From Pseudomonas akapageensis (GTDB taxonomy: Bacteria > Pseudomonadota > Gammaproteobacteria > Pseudomonadales > Pseudomonadaceae), in the NCBI RefSeq assembly GCF_011355085.1, contig NZ_VXCP01000056.1, positions 1 to 63,123 on the forward strand: DNA of 63,123 bases, given 5' to 3'. The translations under genes were made by a program, and so were the position numbers. Below the pieces are notes generated by a model. That model ran no database searches. It was not told the origin of the DNA and worked only from the letters and a program-made list of their open reading frames with translations. This document shows positions 7,631 through 15,094 of this stretch, piece by piece (positions within the stretch are counted from its first letter, which is position 1; each line of letters opens with the position of its first letter).

Positions 7631-7700
7631 TCGCTGGCAAGCCAGCTCCCACAGGATCAGTGTTCGGCGCCGATCTCTGTGGGAGCTGGCTTGCCAGCGA
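7631..7700. repeat. REP doublet (REPIN-like), family B
   Basis: Two facing REP units, TCGCTGGCAAGCCAGCTCC and its inverse, flank a short spacer. They sit between alc and allA inside the operon and could form a large hairpin in the mRNA that changes the relative expression of the two genes. Confidence 0.88.
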
Positions 7701-7711
7701 TAGGGGCGACG

Positions 7712-8707
7712 CTATTTAGCTACCTTGCCCAATACCCGCAAACGGCTAACCCCACCATCCGGGAATACATTCAGGCGAATGTGGGTAATCGGCCCCAGAT
7801 CCTTGATCTGCTCCTGGAAGCTGTGCTCCTGGTGCATTTCCAGTTTCTGACTCGGCAACAGTTCACGCCAGAACAGGCTCTGGGTTTCGATCTGGCTGTC
7901 GGTGCCGCCCTTGACGAAGGCGCCCTGGATCGAGCAGCTGTCCGGGTAGTTGCCTTTGAAGTGCAGGGTGTCGACGACCACTTGTTCAACGATGCCGGCA
8001 TGGCCCAGGGCGACGATGACCCAGTCGTTGCCCGGGGTGCGACGACGTGCGGTTTCCCAGCCGTCGCCCATGTTGACGCCACGGCCCGGGTTGAGGATGT
8101 TGCTCATGCGCCCGAAGTGCTCGTCGGAGCAGGCCAGGGCGCGGCCGCCGTTGAGTGCGGCAGCCAGGTCGACCTGTTCGTTGTCGCCGACGGCCGACCA
8201 GTCGCGGAACGGCACGCCGTACACGCGCAGGCGAGCCACGCCGCCATCCGGGTAGATGTTGAAGCGCAGGTGGCTGAAGGCCTGGTCGTTGCTGATTTCG
8301 TGGTAGTGGTGGCTGTTGCCTGAAAGCTCCACGGCAGACAGCACTTCGACCCACTGGGTCTGCTCGGTGGGGGCGCCTTCAGCCACGAAGCAGGCTTCCA
8401 GGGACGCCGACGGTGGGAAGTTGCCGGTGAAGAAGGAGGTGTCGATGTCCACACCCTTGATCGAACCCGGTACGCCCAGGCGGATGACCGCGCTGTCGTA
8501 GCCCTCGAAACGCTTGCGGCGCGATTCCCAGCCGTCCATCCACTTGCCGTTGTCGTCGAACACGCCTTCCTTCCACACCGCAGGAGTCGGCTGGAACAGG
8601 CGGTTGACGTCGGCGAACCAGTCATCCGTGACCGAGATGGCTTTGGTGCCCAGGCGCGCGTCGGCCAGGTTGACGAACTTCTCGAAGGGTACGGCGTATG
8701 CTTTCAT
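7712..8707 (-). CDS. alc: Allantoicase
   Basis: The 331-residue enzyme hydrolyses allantoate to ureidoglycolate and urea. It consists of two repeated beta-sandwich halves: the first contains WESRRKRFEGYDSAVIRLG and the second WETARRRTPGNDWVIVALG, each followed by the matching strands GVDIDTSFFTGNFP and VVVDTLHFKGNYPD. This internal duplication is diagnostic for allantoicase. It lies 37 bp downstream of uraD in the same direction. No signal peptide. Confidence 0.95.
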   Translation of the reverse strand: MKAYAVPFEKFVNLADARLGTKAISVTDDWFADVNRLFQPTPAVWKEGVFDDNGKWMDGWESRRKRFEGYDSAVIRLGVPGSIKGVDIDTSFFTGNFPPSASLEACFVAEGAPTEQTQWVEVLSAVELSGNSHHYHEISNDQAFSHLRFNIYPDGGVARLRVYGVPFRDWSAVGDNEQVDLAAALNGGRALACSDEHFGRMSNILNPGRGVNMGDGWETARRRTPGNDWVIVALGHAGIVEQVVVDTLHFKGNYPDSCSIQGAFVKGGTDSQIETQSLFWRELLPSQKLEMHQEHSFQEQIKDLGPITHIRLNVFPDGGVSRLRVLGKVAK

Positions 8708-8744
8708 TTTTCTGGTCTGCCTTGAATAAGTGGCTTTGGATGCA

Positions 8745-9260
8745 CTAAAGCTGCAGTAAGCGGAACAGGGCGATCTTGTTGATCTGCGCCAGTGCTTCCT
8801 TGAACTCGGCCTCGACCGAGTTATGGATACGCGTTTCGAACGCGGCGAGAATCTGATGCCGGTTGCTGCCTTTCACCGCCATGATGAAGGGGAAGGCAAA
8901 TTTGGCTTTGTAGGCGTCGTTCAGCTCGGTGAAGCGCTGGAACTCTTCGGCCGTGCATTGGTGAATGCCGGCGCCGGCTTGTTCGTTGGTGCTGGCCTCG
9001 GTCAGTTCGCCTTGCACGGCGGCTTTGCCGGCCAAGTCCGGGTGAGCGTTGATCAGGGCCAGTTGGCTTGCATGATCGGCGCTCAGCAGCACATCGCTCA
9101 TGCGCTGGTGCAGGGTTTCGATCACGTCGATCTCGGGGCCCTGGCCCAGGTCGAAGGCCTTTTCGGCCACCCATGGCGAATGTTCGTAGATATCGGCGAA
9201 CGCCCGGGCGAAGCTTGCACGATCGAGGGTCGACGGCGTCAGGGTCTGAAAGCGGTTCAT
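8745..9260 (-). CDS. uraD: OHCU decarboxylase
   Basis: The 171-residue protein carries the UraD motifs SPWVAEKAF, INAHPDLAGKAA and KFAFPFIMAVKG. UraD converts 2-oxo-4-hydroxy-4-carboxy-5-ureidoimidazoline, the HiuH product, to S-allantoin, with the histidine of AHPDL near the active site. Its start overlaps the puuE stop by four bases (ATGA), indicating translational coupling. Length is as expected. Confidence 0.94.
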   Translation of the reverse strand: MNRFQTLTPSTLDRASFARAFADIYEHSPWVAEKAFDLGQGPEIDVIETLHQRMSDVLLSADHASQLALINAHPDLAGKAAVQGELTEASTNEQAGAGIHQCTAEEFQRFTELNDAYKAKFAFPFIMAVKGSNRHQILAAFETRIHNSVEAEFKEALAQINKIALFRLLQL

Positions 9261-10186
9261 TGCGCGGCCTCGGCGTTGAAAGGGTGGGTGGCGTGCCAGT
9301 GACGGGCAATATCCACGCGCCGGGTGAACCAGACCTGGTCATGGCTCTTGGCGTATTCGATGAATTTTTTCAGCGCGGCCAGGCGGGCAGGGCGGCCGAT
9401 CAGGCGGCAGTGCAGGCCGATGGAGAGCATTTTCGGGGCATCGGCGCCTTCGGCGTAGAGCACGTCGAAGGCATCCTTGAGGTACTGGAAGAACTGCTCG
9501 CCGTTGTTGAAACCCTGGACCTGGGTGAAGCGCATGTCGTTGGTGTCCAGGGTGTAGGGGATCACCAGGTGCGCCTTGCCGGTCGGGTTGTTGCCTTCCC
9601 AGTAGGGCAGGTCATCGTCGTAGGTGTCGGAGTCATAGAGGAAACCGCCTTCTTCCATCACCAGCCGACGGGTGTTCGGGCCGGTGCGGCCGGTGTACCA
9701 GCCCAGCGGGCGTTCACCGGTGATTTCGGTGAGGATGCGGATGGCTTCGAGCATGTGCTCGCGCTCCTGGTTCTCATCCATGTACTGGTAGTCGATCCAG
9801 CGATAGCCGTGGCTGCAGATTTCGTGGCCAGCGTCGACCATGGCGCGGATCACGTCCGGATGACGCTGGGCGGCCATGGCCACGGCGAAGATCGTCAGCG
9901 GGATGTCGAATTCCTTGAACAGCTTGAGGATGCGCCACACACCGGCACGGCTGCCATACTCGTAGAGCGATTCCATGCTCATGTTGCGCGCGCCTTGCAG
10001 CGGCTGGGCAGCCACCATTTCCGAGAGGAAGGCTTCGGACTCCTTGTCCCCGTGCAGGATATTGCGCTCGCCACCTTCTTCGTAATTGAGTACGAACGAC
10101 AGGGCGATACGGGCATTCCCCGGCCACTGTGGATGGGGAGGGGTGTTGCCGTAACCGATCAGGTCGCGTGGGTAGTCAGCGCTCAC
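9257..10186 (-). CDS. puuE: Allantoinase of the polysaccharide-deacetylase family
   Basis: PuuE opens the hydantoin ring of allantoin to give allantoate without the metal site of classic allantoinases. The product, 309 residues from a GTG start at 10186, begins SADYPRDLIGYGNTPPHPQW and contains FVLNYEEGGERNIL, GHEICSHGYRWIDYQ and WYTGRTGPNTRRLV, all typical. I prefer GTG 10186 because AAGGAAG stands eight bases upstream and the family's N terminus begins there; an open frame extends further upstream but through the operator region. It heads the puuE-uraD-alc-allA-puuD run and is divergent from hiuH. Confidence 0.93.
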   Translation of the reverse strand: MSADYPRDLIGYGNTPPHPQWPGNARIALSFVLNYEEGGERNILHGDKESEAFLSEMVAAQPLQGARNMSMESLYEYGSRAGVWRILKLFKEFDIPLTIFAVAMAAQRHPDVIRAMVDAGHEICSHGYRWIDYQYMDENQEREHMLEAIRILTEITGERPLGWYTGRTGPNTRRLVMEEGGFLYDSDTYDDDLPYWEGNNPTGKAHLVIPYTLDTNDMRFTQVQGFNNGEQFFQYLKDAFDVLYAEGADAPKMLSIGLHCRLIGRPARLAALKKFIEYAKSHDQVWFTRRVDIARHWHATHPFNAEAAQ

Positions 10187-10262
10187 TGCAGTCTTCCTTC
10201 TTGTTCGTGGTAACAGGGGCGTGGCTACCCGCTGAGGGGTGTGGGCCACGGCGATGGAGTGA

Positions 10263-10272
10263 TTGTATACAA
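10263..10272. promoter_or_regulatory. TTGTATACAA operator, puuE side
   Basis: Perfect 10-bp palindrome of the type bound by several GntR/FCD regulators such as VanR. It overlaps the proposed puuE -10 box, where a repressor would block transcription. The GntR gene at 12947 is the likely partner because it has the same motif in its own promoter. Confidence 0.6.
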
Positions 10273-10347
10273 CTTTATATCCATTTTGTAAGCCTGTTTT
10301 TTTGCATTTCTTTTGCGAAGCTGTCAGGGAAATAGGTTGCAAAAAAC

Positions 10348-10363
10348 TTGCCTGATCGGTCAA
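10348..10363. promoter_or_regulatory. Degenerate YTGACY-N4-RGTCAR site
   Basis: TTGCCT-GATC-GGTCAA differs by one position from the consensus half-site and shares the core CTGATCGGTCA with the site upstream of the Tsx-like gene. It sits midway between puuE and hiuH. Confidence 0.45.
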
Positions 10364-10457
10364 GTTGAATCGTTGAAATGCACGACTGGCCTGATTTTAG
10401 GTCGTTTTAGCCGACCGGCGGGCGAGGATCGGTCTGGGCATAAAAATGCGCGATTTA

Positions 10458-10467
10458 TTGTGTACAA
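10458..10467. promoter_or_regulatory. TTGTGTACAA operator, hiuH side
   Basis: TATTGTGTACAATA is palindromic with one mismatch and overlaps a TACAAT -10 box 105 bp before hiuH. Confidence 0.55.
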
Positions 10468-10572
10468 TATTTCCGAAAAATGTCTTAATAATCCGGCTGC
10501 CGACGCCGCTCGTGCTCCGTAACGGCGCGGCCTGGGTATTTTTGCAACCGATTTGATAAAGCGAGCCACCCA

Positions 10573-10926
10573 ATGGGACGTTTGACCACGCACGTACTGG
10601 ATGCAGCCCACGGCTGCCCCGGCAGCTCGATCAAGGTCGAGCTCTATCGCGTCGAAGGCCAGCAGCTTGAGCTGGTCGCCACCGCTCTGACCAACAGCGA
10701 CGGTCGTTGCGACGCACCGCTGCTGCAAGGCGATGACTACCGCAGCGGCGTCTACCAGCTGCAATTCGCCGCCGGCGACTATTACCGCGCCAAGGGCGTG
10801 CAGTTGCCCGAACAGGCTTTTCTGGATGTGGTAGTCCTGCGCTTCGGCATCAGCGCCGAGCAGGATCACTACCATGTGCCGTTGTTGATTTCGCCGTACA
10901 GTTATTCCACGTATCGGGGTAGCTAG
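10573..10926 (+). CDS. hiuH: 5-hydroxyisourate hydrolase (transthyretin-like)
   Basis: The 117-residue protein begins MGRLTTHVLDAAHGCPG and ends YSTYRGS; the C-terminal YRGS tetrapeptide and the early histidine are the hallmark active-site residues of HiuH. It hydrolyses 5-hydroxyisourate from PuuD to OHCU, which UraD then decarboxylates. No signal peptide is present, so it is cytoplasmic. It is transcribed divergently from puuE and ends in a strong intrinsic terminator. Confidence 0.96.
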   Translation: MGRLTTHVLDAAHGCPGSSIKVELYRVEGQQLELVATALTNSDGRCDAPLLQGDDYRSGVYQLQFAAGDYYRAKGVQLPEQAFLDVVVLRFGISAEQDHYHVPLLISPYSYSTYRGS

Positions 10927-10960
10927 TCCCGGTTTCTGGTCCGAAACTTCGTTGGTTTTT

Positions 10961-10986
10961 GCCCGCTCTCACTGGCGGGCTTTTTT
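10961..10986 (+). terminator. Intrinsic terminator of hiuH
   Basis: GCCCGC and GCGGGC form a stem around an 8-base loop followed by TTTTTT, 34 bp after the hiuH stop. Confidence 0.85.
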
Positions 10987-11021
10987 ATGCCCTCGATTTT
11001 GTGCGACCGCGTTGCGGTCGA

Positions 11022-11046
11022 TCGCTGGCAAGCCAGCTCCCACAGG
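11022..11046. repeat. Single REP unit, family B
   Basis: TCGCTGGCAAGCCAGCTCC followed by CACAGG occurs here once, preceded by a small hairpin GACCGC/GCGGTC. It is a lone unit rather than the usual facing pair. Confidence 0.75.
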
Positions 11047-11060
11047 GGACTTGCGCTTCC

Positions 11061-11171
11061 TCGTTCCCACGCTCTGCGTGGGAATGCATCCAGAGACGCT
11101 CTGCGTCGGGATCTTGAAGGTCGACGCAGAGCGTCTGGCACGGCATTCCCACGCGGAGCGTGGGGAACGAG
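11061..11171. repeat. Dispersed nested-palindrome repeat, family A, copy 2
   Basis: Outer arms CGTTCCCACGCTCTGCGTGG and the inverse enclose inner arms AGACGCTCTGCGTC and GACGCAGAGCGTCT. It lies between the converging hiuH and AzgA-like permease genes. One extra G interrupts the right outer arm. Confidence 0.88.
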
Positions 11172-11185
11172 ATAAACGAGATAAT

Positions 11186-11213
11186 GCAAAAAGCCCCACC
11201 CGAAGGTGAGGCT
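11186..11213 (-). terminator. Intrinsic terminator of the AzgA-like permease gene
   Basis: On the minus strand GCCTCACC-TTCG-GGTGGGGC forms an 8-bp stem (one G-T pair) with a stable UUCG-type loop, followed by five T residues. Confidence 0.88.
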
Positions 11214-11236
11214 TGGTTTGCTACCGCTTACAGCGT

Positions 11237-12586
11237 TTACAAGAACACAAACTTGGCAATAAAGATCGCGCACAGCACCCACAGGCTCAGGGAAATTTCC
11301 TTGTGCTTGCCGGTACCGGCCTTGAGCACCACATAGCTGATAAAGCCCAGGGCGATACCGTCGGCGACCGAGAAGGTCAGCGGCATCATGATCATGGTGA
11401 CGATTGCGGGAATGCAGTCGGTCGATTCTTCCCAGTTGATGTGGGCCATGCCGCCCATCATCAGCATGGCTACATAGATCAATGCACCGGCGGTGGCGTA
11501 GGCGGGGATCATGCCGGCCAGTGGCGCGAAGAACATGGCGGCAATGAACAGGATGCCGACCACGACGGCGGTCAAACCGGTGCGGCCACCGGCGGCCACG
11601 CCTGCAGCACTTTCCACGTAGCTGGTGACCGGTGGCACGCCGACCACGGCGCCGAACACGCTGGAGGCGCTGTCGGCCTTGAGGGCGCGGGACAGGTTTT
11701 CGATGCGACCGTCGGCGTTCACCAGGTTGGCCCGCTGGGCGACGCCCATCAGGGTGCCGGCGGTGTCGAACATGTGCACGAAGAGGAAGGCCAGCACCAC
11801 GCTGATCATGCTGACGTTGAACACGCCGGCCACGTCCATGGCCATCCAGGTCGGTGCCAGGCTGGGTGGCATGGAAAACACGCCGCCATATTCCACCAGC
11901 CCCAGGCCCCAACCGGCGAGGGTCACGGTAATGATGCTGATGAGGATCGCGCCGAACACGCGGTGGTAACTCAGCACCGCAATCATCAGGAAGCACATGG
12001 CGGCCAGCAGTGGCCCTGCTTCACGCAGCGAACCGAGCTTGATCAGAGTGGCCGGGCTGTCGACGATGATGCCGGCAGTCTTCAGGCCGATCAGGCCGAG
12101 GAACAGCCCGACCCCCGCACCCATGGCATGACGCAGGCTCACCGGAATGCTGTTGAGCAGCCATTCGCGGACCCGCGACAAGGTCAGGAACATGAACAGC
12201 ACGCCGGAAACGAATACGGCACCAAGGGCTGTTTCCCAGTTGTACCCCATGGTCCCGACCACGGTGTAGGTAAAGAACGCATTGAGCCCCATGCCCGGTG
12301 CCAGGCCCACCGGCCAGTTGGCATACAGGCCCATCAGCAGGCAACCCAGTGCTGCGGCGATGCAGGTGGCGACGAAGGCTGCGCCATGATCGATCCCGGC
12401 ATCGGCCATGATGTTCGGGTTGACGAAAATGATGTAGGCCATGGTAATGAAGGTCGTCAGACCTGCAATCAATTCGGTTTTGACGGTGGTGCCATGCAGC
12501 TTGAGTTTGAAAATCCGCTCCAGCCAATTGCTACTCAATGGCGGGGCGAGATCCAGCGTAGGGGCTTCGGATTTGCGACTTTCCAC
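11237..12586 (-). CDS. NCS2-family adenine/guanine/hypoxanthine permease (AzgA-like)
   Basis: The 449-residue product has about 12 membrane helices. The segments TFITMAYIIFVNPNIMADAG and PVGLAPGMGLNAFFTY near the N terminus, and GVPPVTSYVESAAG near residue 300, are signatures of the AzgA/GhxP/PurP branch of NCS2 carriers, which import adenine, guanine and hypoxanthine with protons. It is distinct from the urate/xanthine permease at 4162. It is divergent from the GntR regulator gene and its promoter contains a TTGTATACAA operator, so import is probably controlled together with purine catabolism. Confidence 0.9.
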   Translation of the reverse strand: MESRKSEAPTLDLAPPLSSNWLERIFKLKLHGTTVKTELIAGLTTFITMAYIIFVNPNIMADAGIDHGAAFVATCIAAALGCLLMGLYANWPVGLAPGMGLNAFFTYTVVGTMGYNWETALGAVFVSGVLFMFLTLSRVREWLLNSIPVSLRHAMGAGVGLFLGLIGLKTAGIIVDSPATLIKLGSLREAGPLLAAMCFLMIAVLSYHRVFGAILISIITVTLAGWGLGLVEYGGVFSMPPSLAPTWMAMDVAGVFNVSMISVVLAFLFVHMFDTAGTLMGVAQRANLVNADGRIENLSRALKADSASSVFGAVVGVPPVTSYVESAAGVAAGGRTGLTAVVVGILFIAAMFFAPLAGMIPAYATAGALIYVAMLMMGGMAHINWEESTDCIPAIVTMIMMPLTFSVADGIALGFISYVVLKAGTGKHKEISLSLWVLCAIFIAKFVFL

Positions 12587-12692
12587 AGCATGTACTCCTC
12601 AAGACTTTTCTTGTTTTTCAGAACCGGTCCTGCGCTTTGCACTAGGGGGATCTGTGAGGCGAATGGGATGGCGCGGTCATCCAGACCATTTA

Positions 12693-12708
12693 TTGACCTG
12701 CGGGTCAG
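12693..12708. promoter_or_regulatory. Operator-like site YTGACY-N4-RGTCAR
   Basis: TTGACC-TGCG-GGTCAG matches the RutR half-sites TTGACC and GGTCAA with only one difference. It lies just downstream of the proposed permease -10 box. Confidence 0.55.
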
Positions 12709-12724
12709 GATGTTGCACGAAAGG

Positions 12725-12752
12725 ATTATGCTTTTGTATACAAATAAAGCAA
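12725..12752 (-). promoter_or_regulatory. Promoter of the AzgA-like permease with embedded TTGTATACAA
   Basis: On the minus strand TTGCTT, a 16-base spacer and CATAAT make a fair sigma-70 promoter. The perfect palindrome TTGTATACAA (12734-12743) fills the spacer, the classic place for a repressor site. Confidence 0.6.
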
Positions 12753-12830
12753 ATAATGTTTTTGCGTTTGTCTGCAATTTTTTGTTATTGGCGTTATAAG
12801 TGCCATCACAGCCTGCAGAAATGGCCGCTG

Positions 12831-12841
12831 CTGTGTACAAT
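12831..12841. promoter_or_regulatory. CTGTGTACAAT site upstream of the GntR gene
   Basis: This near-match to TTGTATACAA overlaps a TACAAT -10 box 106 bp before the GntR start, suggesting autoregulation. Confidence 0.45.
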
Positions 12842-12946
12842 GTGCCCGTAGCTTTACCTGTATTTTTCACCCAAGGCTTGTCATCGACCCTTTGCCTGGT
12901 ATTACAGTCAGGGTCCCACTGCCGGAATCTTTGCCCTCGAGTGCCC

Positions 12947-13717
12947 ATGAACGATCAGTTGCAACCTCTCAAGAAACCATCGCGTGCCGGCAAGGCCGGG
13001 CGCAGCGGAACCCAGGACGACATCGTCTATGCGCATATTTTCGAGGCGATCCTCGAGCAGCGTCTGGCGCCGGGAACCAAGTTGAGCGAGGAAGCCCTGG
13101 GCGAGATTTTCGGCGTCAGTCGCACCATCATCCGCCGTGCGTTGTCGCGCCTGGCCCATGAAGGCGTGGTGCTGTTGCGGCCGAACCGGGGAGCGGTGGT
13201 GTCCAGCCCGAGCGTGGAAGAAGCCCGCCAGGTGTTTTTCGCGCGGCGCATGGTCGAACGCTCCATCACCGAGCTCGCGGTGGAGCACGCTACGGCTGAA
13301 CATATCGCCGAGTTGCGGCAGATGGTGCTCGATGAGCGCGACAGTTTTTCCCGTGGCGATCGTGGTGCCGGTATCCGCCTGTCCGGGGAGTTCCACCTCA
13401 AGCTGGCGGAAGCGGCCATGAACGCACCGCTGATCAGCTTCCAGCGCAGCCTGGTGTCGCAGACGTCGCTGATCATCGCCCAGTACGAAAGCGGCAACCG
13501 CTCGCACTGCTCCTACGACGAACACACCCAACTGATCGACGCCATCGAAGCCCGCGACGCGGTGCTGGCGGTGAACCTGATGATGCACCACATGGATCAT
13601 ATCGACAGCAAGCTCAACCTCGATGAGGAAGGCGCGTCGGATGATTTGCATGCGGTGTTTTCGCATTTGTTGCAGACCAAGAAGGCTGGGCGGGCGGGGT
13701 CTTCGGTCAAGGGCTGA
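12947..13717 (+). CDS. GntR/FCD-family transcriptional regulator of purine catabolism (putative)
   Basis: The 256-residue product has a winged helix-turn-helix at residues 24-90 (LSEEALGEIFGVSRTIIRRALSRL is within it) and a C-terminal FCD effector domain (about 95-230) with the metal-ligand histidines typical of this subfamily, for example in EFHLKLAEAAMN and MMHHMDHID. The ATG at 12947 is chosen since the conserved domain follows it directly; earlier starts run through operator DNA. The gene lies between the AzgA-like permease and guaD. TTGTATACAA sites in its own, the permease's and the puuE/hiuH promoters make it the likely purine-responsive repressor. That role is inference. Confidence 0.88.
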   Translation: MNDQLQPLKKPSRAGKAGRSGTQDDIVYAHIFEAILEQRLAPGTKLSEEALGEIFGVSRTIIRRALSRLAHEGVVLLRPNRGAVVSSPSVEEARQVFFARRMVERSITELAVEHATAEHIAELRQMVLDERDSFSRGDRGAGIRLSGEFHLKLAEAAMNAPLISFQRSLVSQTSLIIAQYESGNRSHCSYDEHTQLIDAIEARDAVLAVNLMMHHMDHIDSKLNLDEEGASDDLHAVFSHLLQTKKAGRAGSSVKG

Positions 13718-13740
13718 ATGCTGCTTGTGATTCGAGATCC

Positions 13741-13774
13741 TGCGGCCGCTGCGCTCGGGCGCGCAGCGGCCGCA
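13741..13774. terminator. Bidirectional hairpin between the converging gntR and guaD genes
   Basis: TGCGGCCGCTGCGC and GCGCAGCGGCCGCA form a perfect 14-bp GC-rich stem with a 6-base loop. It lacks strong T tracts, yet lies exactly between the two 3' ends. Confidence 0.6.
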
Positions 13775-13782
13775 GGGATCTC

Positions 13783-15087
13783 TCAACGCTGATGAACCAG
13801 CCTGCCAGCCGCAAAGGTCTGCTGCACCGTCCGGTCATCCCCCAGCGTCATCAACACGAACAACGTCTCCTCAATACTGCGCGACTGCTGGATCCGGTAG
13901 GACAGCAGCGGTGTGGCGTTGTAGTCCAGCACCACGAAGTCGGCATCGCTGCCCGCTTGCAGGTTGCCGATGCGGTCTTCCAGGCGCAGGGCACGCGCGC
14001 CGCCCAGGGTGGCCAGGTACAGTGACTTGAACGGGCTCAGGCGTGCTCCCTGCAGTTGCATGACCTTGTAGGCTTCGTTGAGCGTCTGCAACAGCGAGAA
14101 GCTGGTGCCGCCGCCGACATCGGTGCCCAGGCCGACGTTGACCTTGTGCTTCTCGGCCATCGGCAGGTTGAACAGGCCGCTGCCCAGGAACAGGTTCGAG
14201 GTCGGGCAGAAGGCGATGGCCGAGCCGGTCTCGGCCAGGCGCTGGCATTCCTCGTCGCACAGGTGCACGCCGTGGGCGAACACCGAGCGCTCGCCGAGCA
14301 ACTGATAGTGGTCGTAGACGTCCAGGTAGCCCTTGCGTTCCGGGAACAGCGCTTTGACCCACTCGATTTCCTTGAGGTTTTCGCTGATGTGGGTCTGCAT
14401 GTACAGATCCGGGTATTCCCTGAGCAATTGCCCGGCCAGGGTCAACTGTTCCGGCGTACTGGTCGGGGCGAAGCGCGGGGTCACGGCGTAATGCAGTCGG
14501 CCCTTGCCGTGCCAGCGCTCGATCAGCGCCTTGCTTTCGACATAACTGGATTCGGCGGTGTCGGTCAGGTAGTCCGGGGCGTTGCGGTCCATCATCACCT
14601 TGCCGGCGATCATGCGCAGGTTCAGGCGCTCGGCTTCTTCGAAAAAGGCGTCCACCGATTCCGGGTGCACACTGGCGAACACCAGGGCAGTGGTGGTGCC
14701 GTTGCGCAGCAGTTCCTCGATGAAAATCTTCGCGACTTTATCGGCATGGGCCTTGTCGGAGAACTGGCGTTCGCACGGGAAGGTGTAGGTGTTGAGCCAG
14801 TCCAGCAGCTGTTCGCCGTAGGAGCCGACCATGCCGGTCTGTGGCAAGTGGATGTGGGTATCGATGAAACCCGGGGTGATCAGCGCATCCTCATAGTGCA
14901 CGACCTCGACGTCGGCGGGCAGGCTGGTCAGCAACACCTCGGCCGGGCCCACGGCACTGATCTTGCCGTCTTCGACCACAAGCAGGCCGTCGGCGAAGTA
15001 TTCATAGGAAGCCTCGATACCCACTTCGGCAGGGTCGGCGAGGCTGTGCAGGATGGCGGCGCGGTAGGCTTTACGGGTCAGGCTCAT
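13783..15087 (-). CDS. guaD: Guanine deaminase
   Basis: GuaD deaminates guanine to xanthine and ammonia. The 434-residue amidohydrolase has the metal-binding motif IDTHIHLPQ near residue 80, the helix MVGSYGEQLLDWLNTYTFPCE that follows it in guanine deaminases, and GLGTDVGGGTSFSLL near residue 325 with the catalytic aspartate. The open frame extends upstream into xdhC, but ATG 15087, seven bases after the xdhC stop, gives the usual N terminus MSLTRKAYRAAILHS. It is the last gene of the xdhA-xdhB-xdhC-guaD run and feeds xanthine to the same operon's dehydrogenase. Confidence 0.95.
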   Translation of the reverse strand: MSLTRKAYRAAILHSLADPAEVGIEASYEYFADGLLVVEDGKISAVGPAEVLLTSLPADVEVVHYEDALITPGFIDTHIHLPQTGMVGSYGEQLLDWLNTYTFPCERQFSDKAHADKVAKIFIEELLRNGTTTALVFASVHPESVDAFFEEAERLNLRMIAGKVMMDRNAPDYLTDTAESSYVESKALIERWHGKGRLHYAVTPRFAPTSTPEQLTLAGQLLREYPDLYMQTHISENLKEIEWVKALFPERKGYLDVYDHYQLLGERSVFAHGVHLCDEECQRLAETGSAIAFCPTSNLFLGSGLFNLPMAEKHKVNVGLGTDVGGGTSFSLLQTLNEAYKVMQLQGARLSPFKSLYLATLGGARALRLEDRIGNLQAGSDADFVVLDYNATPLLSYRIQQSRSIEETLFVLMTLGDDRTVQQTFAAGRLVHQR

Positions 15088-15094
15088 AAGGCTC

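Larger units (their letters stand above)
10187..10572. promoter_or_regulatory. Divergent puuE/hiuH promoter region
   Basis: The 386-bp AT-rich gap separates the divergent puuE and hiuH genes. It carries two TTGT(A/G)TACAA palindromes, each near one of the two genes, and one YTGACY-N4-RGTCAR-like site in the middle. A plausible puuE promoter is TTACAA-N18-TACAAT on the minus strand, its -10 inside the first palindrome. For hiuH a TACAAT -10 lies inside the second palindrome. Confidence 0.6.
12587..12946. promoter_or_regulatory. Divergent permease/gntR promoter region
   Basis: The 360-bp gap between the AzgA-like permease and the GntR gene contains a minus-strand promoter, two TTGT(A/G)TACAA-type sites and one YTGACY-N4-RGTCAR site. 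No small gene is evident. A long in-frame extension upstream of the GntR start runs through these sites and is not likely to be coding. Confidence 0.6.

Noticed and set aside
10187..10363. Longer N terminus for PuuE
   Set aside because: It would cross both operator motifs and the promoter; the GTG at 10186 has a good ribosome site and the family N terminus.
10187..10572. A purine riboswitch upstream of puuE or hiuH
   Set aside because: I see no conserved purine-aptamer loops; the AT-rich signals are better explained as protein operators.
12800..12946. Longer N terminus for the GntR protein at 12947
   Set aside because: The added 49 residues show no conserved pattern and overlap the -10 box and operator; the normal start lies directly before the GntR domain.
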